A DNA stretch of 64,000 bases, from contig JAESIW010000109.1 of assembly GCA_016802295.1 (NCBI GenBank), positions 373,368 through 437,367 of the forward strand. Direction: 5' to 3'. This stretch comes from Brachionus rotundiformis (taxonomy: Eukaryota; Rotifera; Eurotatoria; Ploima; Brachionidae). Shown one piece after another: positions 1-11,930 of this stretch (the first letter of the stretch is position 1; each line of letters starts with the position of its first letter). The position numbers were made by a program, and so were the translations under genes. Under the pieces are notes generated by a model. It did not search any database. It saw only the letters and a program-made list of their open reading frames with translations, and was not told the origin of the DNA.

Positions 1-37
1 TTTTTTCTCTTGTTTTTTTTTTAATTAACTTAACAAT

Positions 38-3000
38 TTAATTGTGATTACTCTGTTCGAATTTGCTCAAGAGCTCTTTGACTGTCTTTCGTTGCTCATT
101 TATCTCAGTTTGCTTCTGATCATCGGCCACTTTGGTCGCTCTGGGGGGCGCACTCTTGACCATTGGCGAGACCGGCGGGGACCGGCTCGACGAGCAAGAT
201 GAGCTCGACGACGAGGACCTCTCGCTTTTCTGCAGTTTACTGCCCACTATAGACTCCATTAGCTTTATTTTCGACTTGACACTGGTCAATTCTGCTTCTG
301 CTTGGTCCTGGTCCGGCGCTACTTGTTCAATCGAGCTTGACTTGCACACCGGCGCTCGTCTTTTTATCTCGTTGTCGGCCGACTTGGTCCGAGTGATCTG
401 CTGTTTGATTTCTTGCTGGCACTCGGCCGATTCGGTCAACAACTGCTTTATTTGGTTCTTCAGCTCGACTAGTTGATTGTCAAAGTCCAAATTTTGGTAC
501 ACAGCCTCTGTTTTCTTGTCACCATTGTCCTCAATCATGCCCACTACTTCGAAGCCAGTCGAGTCTCTGATCTGTACAGGGTTTTGGTAAATGTGAGCCT
601 GGTTGCTGTCTGCTACATACAGTTCATTTGTATGATTGTCGTAGTCGGCTTCTTGGTCCTTGCCGATTACTACTTTTTCGTATTGGCCATCGTCGAAGCA
701 CTGGTCAGTCTTTTCCAAGTTATCGTACAGTTTATTTACAATGTAGGTTCGGCGGTCGATTCTGGGAGCCTCGTCGACCAGTGAGTCAGCCGACGAGGAC
801 AAAGATGAGGAGGATAGGCGCAACTTGGATGGCTCTTGGTCGTCCATTATTGACTGGATGAGGGTGGTGTTTTGTTCGTCGGCTTTGGCATCGCCGACGT
901 TGATCGAATTCTCAAAGTCATTTATGTAATTGACAATCTGTTGCATTTCGTCTTCTTGAGATTCTCGTTTGCTTGGCATTTGGTACTCTTGGGTTATGGT
1001 CTCTGTATTCGAGTCGATGTCATCATATTCGTTCTCGTCCTGGCTAAACTCTGTTGTCTGATTGGACTTGAGCGATCCTTGCCGGTTAAATGTGCTCAGA
1101 TGTATTGAAGTAGATGATTCGGATGGTTTTATTTGGTTCTCGTAAGAGGAATATGTCGGCTGAATGGTACGCCGTTTGGATGGTATCGGATTGCTTGCTA
1201 TGATGTCGCCTTAAGTGCAAAATGGATTAGTGCCTCAATTTTTTGCACAATATTGGACCCAGAAACCAAAAATTAAAGAAAAAAAATGGAAAATTTGATA
1301 AAGCTTTGGCAAAGCAGCCACTCAGTATTATTTGAGCAATAGCTTAGCTGTTTTTTGGAGCTTTTTTATCATATTTGTAAGATTTAATGTCCGCTTCCAT
1401 TTAAGCTGGTAAAAAAAATTTACCAGAGCTGTTTCATACAAAAAAGCTTTACTACTTTTAAATATAGGTGCAAATGGTATATTTTTTAGTTTTGAAATTC
1501 ACTGTCAATAATCAAAATAACTAGATCGAGAAATATTTTTACCAATGGTTCAAAAATACAAGATGGGTTTGTAAGATGTATGAACCTGCTTACATTGAAT
1601 TGTTTAAATCTACCATCTTTGCAGATTTATTAATAAATTTAAAATTGCATTAAATTGTCGCTTTTTTAACCAAGGTTACCACATTACTGATAAAAATATC
1701 TATTAAAATATCTTATCATGGAAGACATCAAATCTGGTCATGGATACATTTTAAATAGAAATTTCTTTTTTTATCTGTCTAAATTATAATATATGAAATA
1801 TTTATGGAGCAGATTCCTAACCAAGAGGGACGGATGGGACACGTTTACCAAACAGAGCCCTCGAGGGACTGTGATATCAAAAGATCGACTTGGGTAGAAA
1901 TTAAAAGTAATGACCTATGAATAAGTTTACTTATTGATAATTCTTATTTTATTTGATTGTAAATCCGGTAAAAAGAATAAAGTTCTTAGGGGTATCTAGA
2001 TCAGCAGAGGCCTCAAAATCCATTAGGAATATGTCAGAAGCCTTGCTAACAGAAGATCCCAAAGGTAAGCGCCACAGAGGACCAGGAGATATCTCAAATA
2101 TTACACCTCTTTCGCCGGTAAGGTAGCGCCCATTATTAACACCTTCCTAAGGATGATCCCAACCATCCGAAGAGAGCACTGGTCGTATACATCCACATAG
2201 ACATCCTCTTTTATTTCATGAATATATTTTTCATTAAAGTTAAAAAGGAAAAATTATTAATTAAAAATATTCCAAAGTTAGTTTTTTTAAAGTATTATTA
2301 AACAATTAAAATTGTTGAAAAAATATTATTTTTAATCAAAAAAGAGACAGCTTTTAATTTAAAAAAATTTAAATTAAGGTTAAAAAGTATTCATGAAATG
2401 ATAATTTAATGAGCATGCATATTTTAATCTTTGGCAAATCATGCACATTTTAGCATCTTTTAAATTGTCCCATAGATTGAATACTTGCCATATGAGCATC
2501 TATCTGCAGTAAATTTAAAAGCTTAGGAATATCAGAAGTTTTTTTTTTAATTTCTAGTCATGACGATAACAGTTTGGTCATAAATCGAAAAAATGAGCTT
2601 CTATTGGATTGATAGTAAATAGGATCTGGTACAGAAAGGCTAAATTTTAAATGGAAACTGAACTCTAACACTCAGCCAACTTATTTTCTTAATTATTTTT
2701 TTGGACAATGTGAAATTTCAAAATGTGTTACCCAACAGCCACATTTTCAAGACTATCTAATAATTCTTAGCTTGCATCTTTCAGTGTTTATCTTTAATTC
2801 ATTAGATTCATCATGCACGATTTAAATTCTTCTCATATTATTCATAATATTCTATAAGCTAGTTTAGTTATTGAATCAAGATGTCGTTGGAAAGCTAGAA
2901 CTCCTAAGAACTCTTATAAATAGTAGTTTGGATTTTTATATTTTTATCTAGTTTTCTAATTGCAATTTAAACAATAAAGAATTATACAAAAAAACTCAAT

Positions 3001-6000
3001 ATTTTATTCAAGTGCCTATTGAGCCCTTAACAAATGTGCTTGTATTGACAAGTTAAAGTTTATGATGATCATGCTCAAAAATTGTTATAAAAATATCCTT
3101 TTAAATATTTTCGACTAAAAAAATTTATTTCCAAGTCTCATTTTTAAAGTAAACATTCAATGTTGAACTTTTTATGTCAGCTGCAACAAAAGGGCATCCT
3201 GAAGCAGCGCGTGTTTGCCTGCGATCTTGGCGAACACTTGAGCAATAGCCAACAAGATGTGCTCTGCTGATCTAGATCTTGATCCTTTAATTTCGTCTCT
3301 CTTGCCTAACGAAATCCTAATAAGCCCCCTCACATCACATATAATACCATTTTTTGGGAAAAATAAAAAAAATAGATAATACACCTACATTTTATGCTAT
3401 CGGAATTATCAGTTTGAAATTCCTTAAAAGTGGACAAGCATGGCTTGGAGCCTCTGATAATATTTGACTTTATGCTATTCTGAGACATATTAAGCCTGTT
3501 GTTTCGCATGACAATTGCATTTGACTGGCTTGCTGGCGATGCCAAAGTGCCAGTATACGAAGTTAGATTGGACTGCACGGCCAATTGTGCAGTCGATTGA
3601 AGCTGGTTTATACAACTTGGATATTCCACTTTGGTCTCAGTTGAGTTGACAGATGGTGGCTTAAAAGTGCTGGTGCTGGCAGTGCGTACAATGCTGGATG
3701 TGTTTATTAGCGGCTTTTGGTTAAGTATGTCAGCTTGTTCTTGGAGTGTTGGTTGGTTGACTGGCGAGCTCGGCTGGTGCTTGAGGCTGCCGACTCGGAG
3801 TGTGCGAAAGAGGGACTTGAGCGCCGGGCTGCCCGGCGATGCATGCGACTCGGCATGCTTCTGAACCGGTATGGGCGATGAAGAAATCGAGTGGGTCGAC
3901 TGTGAGGATGGCATTTGAGCCGATGACTGCTCGAATTGATGCTGAATATGTACATTAGTCGGAATTTGATTTTGAATATTTACACTTTTATCTTTTTTCT
4001 TCTTTTTTTTCATTCTAATTTAAATTAGAGAATTAATTAGGACATTTTTTATTAAAAAATTGATCGTTTAAGCTTGTAGAGCTAAGCGTAGATAACAAAA
4101 ATTACTTTTTGATCTTCTTAATTGATTAAAATCGATCAATTTTTAAATTTAATTTTTGTATGAAAATTTTCTTATGGTCTAAAGCTTACTCGGGTATTTC
4201 GATGACCGTGTGGTATTTTGGCATTTCGCTTGGTCCAACTTGTTTGTATTTGTCCTGTGCTTCTTCCAGAGTTAAAAGCTTGTTGTTGTAGCAAACACTA
4301 ATTGGCCGGTAGTTTTTGGATCCATTGCTGGACTTGACGCTTCCGTTGAGATCCCGGCGACGCACCAGCGACGCAAATTTGTCATTAAAGATGGTATCCG
4401 CATTGGATATAAGAAATTCAGCTATGTTGGCCTGGAGAGTTATGCTGTGGAGCATGTCGTACTGCATGCAATCTTTGGAGTCCATTTCTTTGGACTTGAG
4501 TAGATTGGGCGCCCAGACAATTGCCAGATTTTTGGTGTTCATGTTTGTCTCGGCCGAGTACTCGGCCAGGCTGTGCAGGTGTTTCATCAAGAAGGCCAGG
4601 GTGCGATAGTGCGGCGGTGGAAGCTGCTGCACTACGTCGTGTATCTCTATTATTTTGTCCTCAATATTGGCAGACTTCTGAAAATAAAAGAAATATATTC
4701 CAAAATATCTCTTTGTGTTTTATTTTTTAGTTAATTGATTAATTTTTTATTAAATATTTTTAATAGAATAATTTGATTTAGGAGAAAAAAAAGCTTAATT
4801 GATTATAATTATTATTTTTTAATTAAACACATTGATAAAAGCAAGAAAAATGTGCAAAGCAAATAGTTTTATTTATTATCAATTTTGTTATTAAAAGATA
4901 ATTAATTAAAAAAATTTAATTTTGATTTTTTTTATTGAAGATAAAAAACTAGGAGTATCAATTATTATTTTCTATTTTTTACTCTAATTAGTCAACAATT
5001 TTAATTATTATATTTGTAATACATTATGGGACAATGAAAAGATTTAGCTAATTCTTTATTTTACTATAATAAAAGTAAGGATATTTTCATAAACTGCCAA
5101 ATAAGGTAAATGAGTTTTAATAAGATTTCTAATCTTATTAACGCTCTCTATCCTGTACTAAAGACCCAAGTCTTGACACGTCTTAACTTGTTCTTAAGTT
5201 ACAGTCAGTTCTCTTTGACAGAAAATCCTTTATTCATACTTTCCTTTTATTCCCCCCTCCCCCCTCTATTTATATTAGTCTGTATTTAATAACGAAAATT
5301 TCGACAGAAACAACTGTCCTTAATTTTCTATCTGCAGTTAAAATATAACCGTTATTTCTTTTTTTTTCGAATGTTTAAATCAGGAACTTTCCGATTTCAG
5401 GGAGAGCCCTATTTAATAAGCTCCAATAACATGGAAGACTGATATCACGAGAGAGTTTGACGAGATGAAAATGACATGAGGAGAAGCAAGGATGAAGGCA
5501 AGTCATCGACTGGATCTCAAGTCAATCTTAGATCAGAAAAAAACAATTTTAATAAAGGCTTATCAATTATCTTAAATTTCTTTGTTTTTAGTCTTTAATA
5601 TTCACTAATTCATTGACACTAATGTGGAAGAAGAAAACACAATTAATGCATTCACCAATCTGATTTTGAAAATCATAAATAAATAAATTATACTATTAAA
5701 TATAAGTCCTTAGGTAAGAAAAGAATATTCATTTCTAACATTGGCTTGTTAGCGGTTGTCATAGGTGGTACACAAATTGACTGTGTGAGTGAATGTATAA
5801 ACTTATGAAGGATAGTTTGTGAATCAATGGGATCGCATAAAGACATTAAAAATATACTCTGTCAGACGTTGGACTACACAAAGGAATCTAGTCAGAGTCA
5901 ATGAGTCTTTGTATCAAGAACAATAGAGTTGGATGGCTTGGAGATCCAGCCAATATAAATGTCTATAACTTACAGTGGTATGAACTCCTGTGGGAGCAAG

Positions 6001-7950
6001 AGAAACACAAGGATGAGGAAAGAGGTAGAGCTTACAGCAATAACATGGATGACAACAATCACGAAAGAGCTCATCGAAATGAAAATGTCATGGGGAGAAG
6101 TAAGGGTGAAGGCAAAAAACATTTATACACACTTTGTATTATAATTAGAGATTAGCATAGATTTATTTTCAATGGCCTTAAAATTTCCTCAGAATTCTAA
6201 GCAACAAAAATGAGCTACAATCCCAGTGACGGGAACACATGTCACTCATAAGATCACTTTTCCACTACTGCTTTATAATACTTCAATTGAGAACCTGGAA
6301 TCTGAATTTCAAAAAATATTAGACACTTTCCATAGAAGACAAGTATCAAAACATTAGACAAAAAATTAAAAATCCATCTTATAGATTTGCTGCTGCAGAG
6401 CAGAACCACGAATTAATAGTTAATTAAATCAGAGACTCTTGATGCAGTGACCTCTGTGTAAGACCGGAACCTAGCATCTCTTATGCTTCACGAGGAGTAA
6501 ATAGAGATAGAAAAATCAGAGAGTATCTGGTTCATAAAACCTACAGAAAAAACTAGTTTATTAAAGATTTTTTTAATATGAGCATAAACAGCAATTATTT
6601 TGAATTGACTGTACAATTAATCAAACTATTCTATTCAAAGTTAATTAACTAATAAAAGACCTATTGTTAAACATAACCAGCCACTTACCATTAAACCTTC
6701 AGCTATGAACTAAATATCATTGAAAACAAATTTAAACAATTTAAGCTAATTAGACATTCATTAAAGAATAAAGCTTAACTTACAATAAATTTGTGATACA
6801 ACTGATAGGTAAGCAATGGATTGGGCAGCTCGCGAAAATACATCTTGAGTAGCGAGCTGACCGAATGCACATCGTTCACATAGACCTCTTGGTTTATTTC
6901 GGCAAACTTTTCCTCATCGAAGGCATTGCGCAATCGCTGAATGTTTGACTGTAGGCCAGTGTGTCGGTAAATGCCGTCCACTATGCCGTGCTGCTCGATG
7001 AACTCTGTGCATATCTTGAGTATTTTTGGCACGTCTTGTTGGCTATTGCTCAAGTGTTCGCCAAGATCGCAGGCAAACACGCGCTGCTTCAGGATGCCCT
7101 TTTGTTGCAGCTGATTGCGCGCCGGTCTCGTGTGGAAAAACGAGCGCAGCAAAGTTATCAGCTTGCCGTGCTTGACACGCACCGACTGACTGGTCGCTGC
7201 TTTGCCAAACGAGTCCGAGTGCAAGCTCTGATTGCATTTTATGATCTCGACACAATCGGCCGGAAAAAAGCCGACCTCGAGCTCTTTTTTGCCGCGCCAC
7301 CAGACACTCTCGTCCGGCGGCGGCATGTCAATCACCGAAATCATGTTGCCCACTTCCAAATTAATCTCATCGAGACTCTGTGCCACGTAGCGCTTGCGCA
7401 CCACGGCCGCGGCCACGCCCGGTATGTTTATTGGGCTGTCGTCGCAAGCAAGCAGTCTGTTTCCCTTGTTGTCCATCTCGAACCAGTTGAGAATGGGCCC
7501 GCAATTCAGCGGGTTTATGAAGGCTATTTCGCCAAACCGGCTCAAGTAGTTGGTCAGCGTTTTGATCAAGTGTTTGTTGGACGTGTGGGCTTTTTTGGAG
7601 CTGGTCGAAATGGTCGACGAGCTCATGAGCGAGGCTGAGTCGGCCGCGGCCAACAGCTGGCCGAGCTCGTCCAGCAGACTGAACTTCCGGTCGAATATGC
7701 AGTCGTGTAGATGCTTGTCCAAGTAGGCAAAGTTCTCCACTGATCTGTAAATAATCCACTTTTTGTCATTGGAGGTCACTTGCAGCTGGAACCATGTCGA
7801 CTCCGAGTCCGACTCGTGGTTGTACATGACACACTTGAAATTTTTGGCCAGCTCGACTGTGTTCACCTCGTAGTGGAAGTGGGCGCATTCCTGCAAGCGC
7901 GGATACCTCAATTTAGATGTTTGTTGTATTTGAGCGATTGATGATGACAT
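38..7950 (-). CDS. ARHGAP32/33: PX-SH3-RhoGAP protein of the ARHGAP32/33 type, four exons
   Basis: Reading on the minus strand, exons are 7950-6784, 4677-4190, 4014-3389 and 1209-38; donors GTAAGT, GTAAGC and GTAGGT and AG acceptors join in phases 0, 2 and 1 to give 1150 residues. Order: PX-like region (about 20-165), SH3 (about 190-245, with VWWRGK and GFFPADCV), RhoGAP (about 285-530) with the arginine finger in GIYRHTG at R329, then GAP-core motifs KNLAIVWAPNLL and PPPHYRTL in exon 2, and a Ser-rich disordered tail. This domain order and the post-GAP motif LLTLEEAQ match vertebrate ARHGAP32/33. Such proteins stimulate GTP hydrolysis by Cdc42/Rac/Rho at membranes and synapses. The tail holds four Tyr-x-Asn motifs. 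Stop at 38-40; the 3' UTR runs off the window. The 5' end, at the ATG at 7950, may have further untranslated exons. Confidence 0.92.
1210..3388 (-). other. Intron 3 of the RhoGAP gene, with relic sequence
   Basis: This 2.2-kb intron is AT-rich, apart from an island of more balanced composition at about 1810-2210 that has no intact frame and that I cannot assign. It also holds the inverted exon fragment at 3177-3262. Its donor lies at 3388-3383 (minus strand) and its acceptor AG at 1211-1210. Confidence 0.7.
3177..3262 (+). repeat. Inverted copy of RhoGAP exon 1 fragment inside intron 3
   Basis: Plus-strand bases 3177-3257 equal the reverse complement of 7034-7114 at all 81 positions; after one mismatch at 3258 four more bases match. 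On the plus strand it reads as the start of the GAP domain (QLQQKGILKQRVFACDLG...). Because the gene is on the minus strand, the intron carries this piece in antisense orientation. It stands out in the AT-rich intron by its exon-like composition. Confidence 0.93.
4015..4189 (-). other. Intron 2 of the RhoGAP gene (175 bp)
   Basis: Short intron between the end of the GAP domain and the lysine-rich start of exon 3. Donor GTAAGC follows CCCGA; acceptor ...AATTAG precedes A-ATG. It contains nothing else visible. Confidence 0.85.
5120..6540 (+). mobile_element. RTE-like non-LTR retrotransposon relic in RhoGAP intron 1
   Basis: The region carries broken reading frames resembling the C-terminal tail of RTE-type endonuclease/reverse transcriptases: a Trp-Gly-Glu-Val motif with basic flanks near 6040-6110, and a related TWKTDITREFDEM-type segment near 5435-5515. 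The stretch 6150-6530 is closely repeated at 11540-11915, and 5150-5250 and 5325-5410 recur at about 10110-10210 and 10733-10795, so two related insertions exist. Multiple stops and frameshifts show it is dead. It fills most of the 2.1-kb intron 4678-6783. Confidence 0.65.
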
Positions 7951-9140
7951 AATTTTTGGCTTGGAATGTAAAACTTTCTATCAAACTTGTATCATTCTTA
8001 ATTGAGTATCTAAAATACAATAGAACAAGAACTATTTTATATTTTGTATGTTTATATATGTACATATATCAGGTATAAAGTATTAAAAAAATATATATTT
8101 TTTTTTGGCTTCAAGTTTGTATGAAAATTATATTCTTGAGAATTTACCTCTATGCACTAGAAATATTAATAATTATTTTCAATTATAATATGTAACACTA
8201 GTTTTTATAATTATTATAATGTGGATTTTGGCTCTAAATGGAGACTGTAAGATTGTCGCAAATTTTAAATTAGAGAATTCAAATTAGCGGCTCAAAATGA
8301 CCAATTAGATTCAATTAAGTGTAGCCTAATTATGCTGCTAGTTTTATCAATTATGATCGGCCTGAATCAGGCAGAATTTGTTTTTGAACAGCCAAAGTTT
8401 ATAGCTGATGATTGGAAATGGTTTACTAGAAGGTAAATTGGTGGCCTATTACAGTGGGCTGGCAGATATAATTCTCTTCATTTGGCCATCGAGTAAAAAA
8501 TTATACATCAATTTTTTCTATAACTAAATCAAAGTTAATAAAGACTCATGTGATATTTTAATTTTTTTTTCAAATTTATAATTTACACCAGTCGAAAAAT
8601 GGCACTAATGAGGAGGAAATAAACAGAATTAAAAATCCCTGAAAACCTCTGGCTAGTGAACTTGATAATAATTAAAAAAATTACAATTCATAAAAAACTT
8701 AATAATTACTAAATTTAATAATAGAGTTAGTAGTAGGAGAGAAACCATCGATTCCTCAAGAATCAATCGAAAAAGTTGGGCAATTCTTCAACATCAAAAA
8801 TATCCTACAAATTTATCATCTGTGGAGGCCTTTTTGAAGGCGAGAGAGATGTAAAACTAAAATCAATAATCAATTTAAGTTTTATTGATTACTTTACTTT
8901 TTGTCTTTTATCTACACCAATAAATTTTTTTAGGCAAAAAAGATGCCACAAAGTATGCTGCACTATGTTGCAGTATTTTTTAAAATGTATTCTAGTTTAG
9001 AAAATTTTAATTTATCAAAATAAGAGGAATTTCTGTTCTGTTTGTTTTTGAAATTCACAATACCATTTGTTAATTATAAATTTAAAATAATATTAAGTAT
9101 TAAAAAATTATCGGATTGATTTTGATTGAGAATTAGCATT
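7951..9140. other. Intergenic region upstream of the RhoGAP gene
   Basis: AT-rich sequence 5' of the RhoGAP start codon, presumably including its promoter and 5' UTR. An open frame at 8776-9000 has no recognisable similarity or coding bias. I see no TATA-type element at a convincing distance. Confidence 0.4.
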
Positions 9141-9164
9141 GATTATAATTAATACTACTTGGTT

Positions 9165-9275
9165 CACCTTATCCTAAATTTGTTCACCTTTTGATGAATA
9201 AAAAACTTATTGTTCACCCAAGAATAAGATCCCATAGAAGACCCTTTTATTGAGTTATATCCTTGTTACATTAAT
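9165..9275 (+). repeat. Direct repeat, first copy (second at 9890-9985)
   Basis: About 100 bases beginning at GTTCACC, including TTTTGATGAATAAAAAAC and a run to CCTTGT, recur almost unchanged at 9890-9985. The copies bracket the LINE fragment of 9250-9870; the first has an extra internal GTTCACC-containing segment. Confidence 0.85.
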
Positions 9276-9870
9276 TAAATTTTCATCTGATGATCCTATT
9301 GTTATTAATGATTACTTAAAACGATTTAAACTTTTCAATTTCCATCAGAGAATTTTTCTTAGACTAGGACTTTTTTCATTCAAGGTTTTCTCATCTCAAA
9401 ATCCACCAATTTTAGCAGAGCAACTAAGAACAAATGAAGTGAGAAATTTACCGTACGAATTAAGAAACAAGAGTCATCTTATTGAAATAGCTTCACAGCG
9501 GAAAGCTGGTGAATCAACTTTTGGATTTTTTTTACTAAATTTATTAATAGTTTTTTTTTAAAACAATTCAATAAAAGTGTCAATACTTTCTCTTTAAAAA
9601 AACTTATATATGAAAATATGAATACAATGATAATTAAATTTTTATCAATCAATGAAAAATTTAGATTTATGATTAAGTTTTTTTATTTCTAAAATTTTAT
9701 TTTATACTTTTCTTACTTTTATATTATAAATAATTTGTAGTTTTCTTTTTTAACTATAAAATTGGGTCCCATGATACAATTATTATGGAGCCCTAAACTT
9801 AAAAAGTTAACTAGTAATACCAGATAGACAATTATCTTATTTAACTTTTGTTTACATTTAATAAATAAAT
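9250..9870 (+). mobile_element. LINE 3' fragment (reverse transcriptase C-terminus plus 3' UTR)
   Basis: A frame at 9250-9561 encodes the C-terminal part of a CR1/L2/jockey-type ORF2 (YLKRFKLFNFHQRIFLR, then NLPYELRNKSHLIE and GESTFGFF), a pattern seen again in the LINE at 51.6-52.4 kb. It is followed by AT-rich 3' sequence, a possible stem-loop (GGGTCCCATGATA ... TATTATGGAGCCC, about 9764-9794) and an AAATA-type tail near 9860. It is 5'-truncated, as usual for LINE insertions. Confidence 0.7.
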
Positions 9871-9889
9871 AAATTATGATTAATACTAC

Positions 9890-9985
9890 TTAGTTCACCT
9901 TTTGATGAATAAAAAACTTATTGTTCACCCAAGAATAAGATCCCATAGAAGACCCTTTTATTGAGCTATATCCTTGTAACATTTG
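9890..9985 (+). repeat. Direct repeat, second copy (first at 9165-9275)
   Basis: Near-identical to the first copy, with single changes such as GAGCTAT for GAGTTAT. The sequence after it differs from that after the first copy. Confidence 0.85.
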
Positions 9986-10109
9986 ATTGTTGAAGGCGTC
10001 CAAGGGAGCACTGTTATTCATTTCATACTTAAAGTAAATCAAAACATTTGATTAAACACTTCCTTGGTCGCGTACAGGGAGTCTTTTCACTTATAATCTT
10101 ATAAATCAT

Positions 10110-11930
10110 TGATTATTGGTTTTGCTCTCTATCCAATTGTTCAGAGCCGAGTCTTGATAAGTTTCTACTTGTTCTTCTATTACAGTCAGTCCTCTTTAAC
10201 AGAAAATCCTCTATTCAATTAATAAAAGTATGTTATATTCTTTTTCAAAAGAGAGCTAAATTACGAAAAACAGGGGTCTAATATGTAGAACTAAACTCTG
10301 AACAAAGCTTTGATTCTCAAGATCGAGAAATGTTTTCCATTAAAGACAAGTATCAAGATATGATTATCAAAAAATTATCCGAGAAGCAACAAGTTAATCA
10401 AAACGATCACTTATTTTAAATTTTTTCCTTTGTAAATAACTTAAACTTAAATGTCTGTAATAGTAATAATAATAATAATAATAATAATATATAACTACTA
10501 GGAGGTCACCTATGGTAGCTCCTTGCACATAACACATAGAAAAATACTGAAAAAAGGAATCCTGTTTAAATTTATAGGTCAAAATAAGAGTTACTCACAT
10601 GCATTTTAAGTAGCCTCAGATGTTTCCTTAAATTATTTAATAATTCAATAAGGATCAAAACAATACCCAACGAATTAGGTCGAAACTCTGAAAAAAACTA
10701 GAGATGACAATCCCAATCCCAGTCCTGTTTTTCTTACAGCAGTTAAATTATAACGGTTATTTTTTTTTCTAATTTTTTGATTTCAGGGAGAGTGTTAAGT
10801 CATCAAAAATATAATTGCAAAAGCATAAAGAGTATTTTCCAGACTCAGACCAGTCTAAAGATCAAAGTACAAATCAAGAAATACAATACTGTGGGAAAAG
10901 CTGAACTGATGTACTTGAGTGAATGCTGGGAAGTGTTCGAGTTTTATAGAAAAAGCCTAGGCACCTTTCACACTGGTAGTCTGAGAAGAATTCTCAAGAT
11001 ACACTGGCCTGAAACATTGTCAAATGATGAGCTATACAGAAGAACTAAGTCAGAGCCACTGAGTCAATGTATCGATGATAAAGACTGTGAAAACTTAGAC
11101 ATGTACTCAGGATGAAAATAATTCGAATAGCAAACAGACATAATAAAGATTGATTAATTATTTAATAATTTTTTTTATCTATTCTTAAATATACTAGTGT
11201 ATCCAAAGATGGAACTAATTAAGAAGTAGTAAACAAAATTTAAACATTCAACGATCTGATTTAGATGATCGTTAAATATTAAAGATAAGTATCAAAACAA
11301 TACCCAAAGAATTAAAAATCGATTTGATAGTAGGGAAAATAGCTTTTTTTTAGAAATTTATTGCTCCAAAGTAGAATTATGAGTTAAATATTTTTCTCAA
11401 TTTTATAAAGAGGCCTAAACAAGAATAAAATATTCATTTCTATCATTGGCTCGTAGGCGGCTGATAAATACCTTAGAAAAGGGAAAAAAACAACCTAAGC
11501 CGGTAGAACAACAACTTATCTAGTTATTATTCTTAAATTTAGAGAAGGACATATTTTTAGTGGCCTGAAAATTTCCTCAGAATACTTAGTAACAAAAATT
11601 AGCTACAATCCCAGTGACGGGAACACATGTCACTCATAAGATCACTTTTCCACTACTGCTTTATAATACTTCAATTGAGAACCTGGAATTCGAATTTTGA
11701 AAATCATCAAATAATTTCCATTGAAGACAAGTATCAAAACATTAGACAAAAAATTAAAAGTCTATCTTATAACAAATTTGCTACTACATAGCAGGACCAC
11801 GAATAAATAGTTAATAAAATATGATGCAGTCACCTCAGTGTAAGACCGGAACCTAGCATCTCTTATGCTTCACGAGGAGTAAATAGAGATAGAAAAATCA
11901 AAGACTATCTGGCTCACAATACCAAGACAA
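10110..11930 (+). mobile_element. Second RTE-like retrotransposon relic
   Basis: The frame 10777-11115 encodes an RTE-type reverse transcriptase tail: SECWEVFEFYRKSL, then LRRILKIHWPETLSNDELYRRT, the usual sequence just after the RT core. The flanks match the relic in RhoGAP intron 1 (11540-11915 against 6150-6530), including a block with CCCAGTGACGGGAACACATG and one with GTAAGACCGGAACCTAGCAT. The ORF is truncated and the copy inactive. Confidence 0.7.
10461..10490. repeat. (TAA)n microsatellite
   Basis: About nine TAA/ATA units in a row, inside the RTE-like relic region. Confidence 0.95.

Noticed and set aside
3172..3384. Open frame on the minus strand in RhoGAP intron 3 encoding LLAIAQVFAKIAGKHALLQ
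   Set aside because: It is the antisense reading of the inverted exon fragment; the same peptide appears opposite exon 1 (near 7040-7110). Not an independent gene.
6961..7638. 225-codon plus-strand frame opposite RhoGAP exon 1
   Set aside because: Shadow of the real minus-strand exon, caused by its codon bias; no homology.
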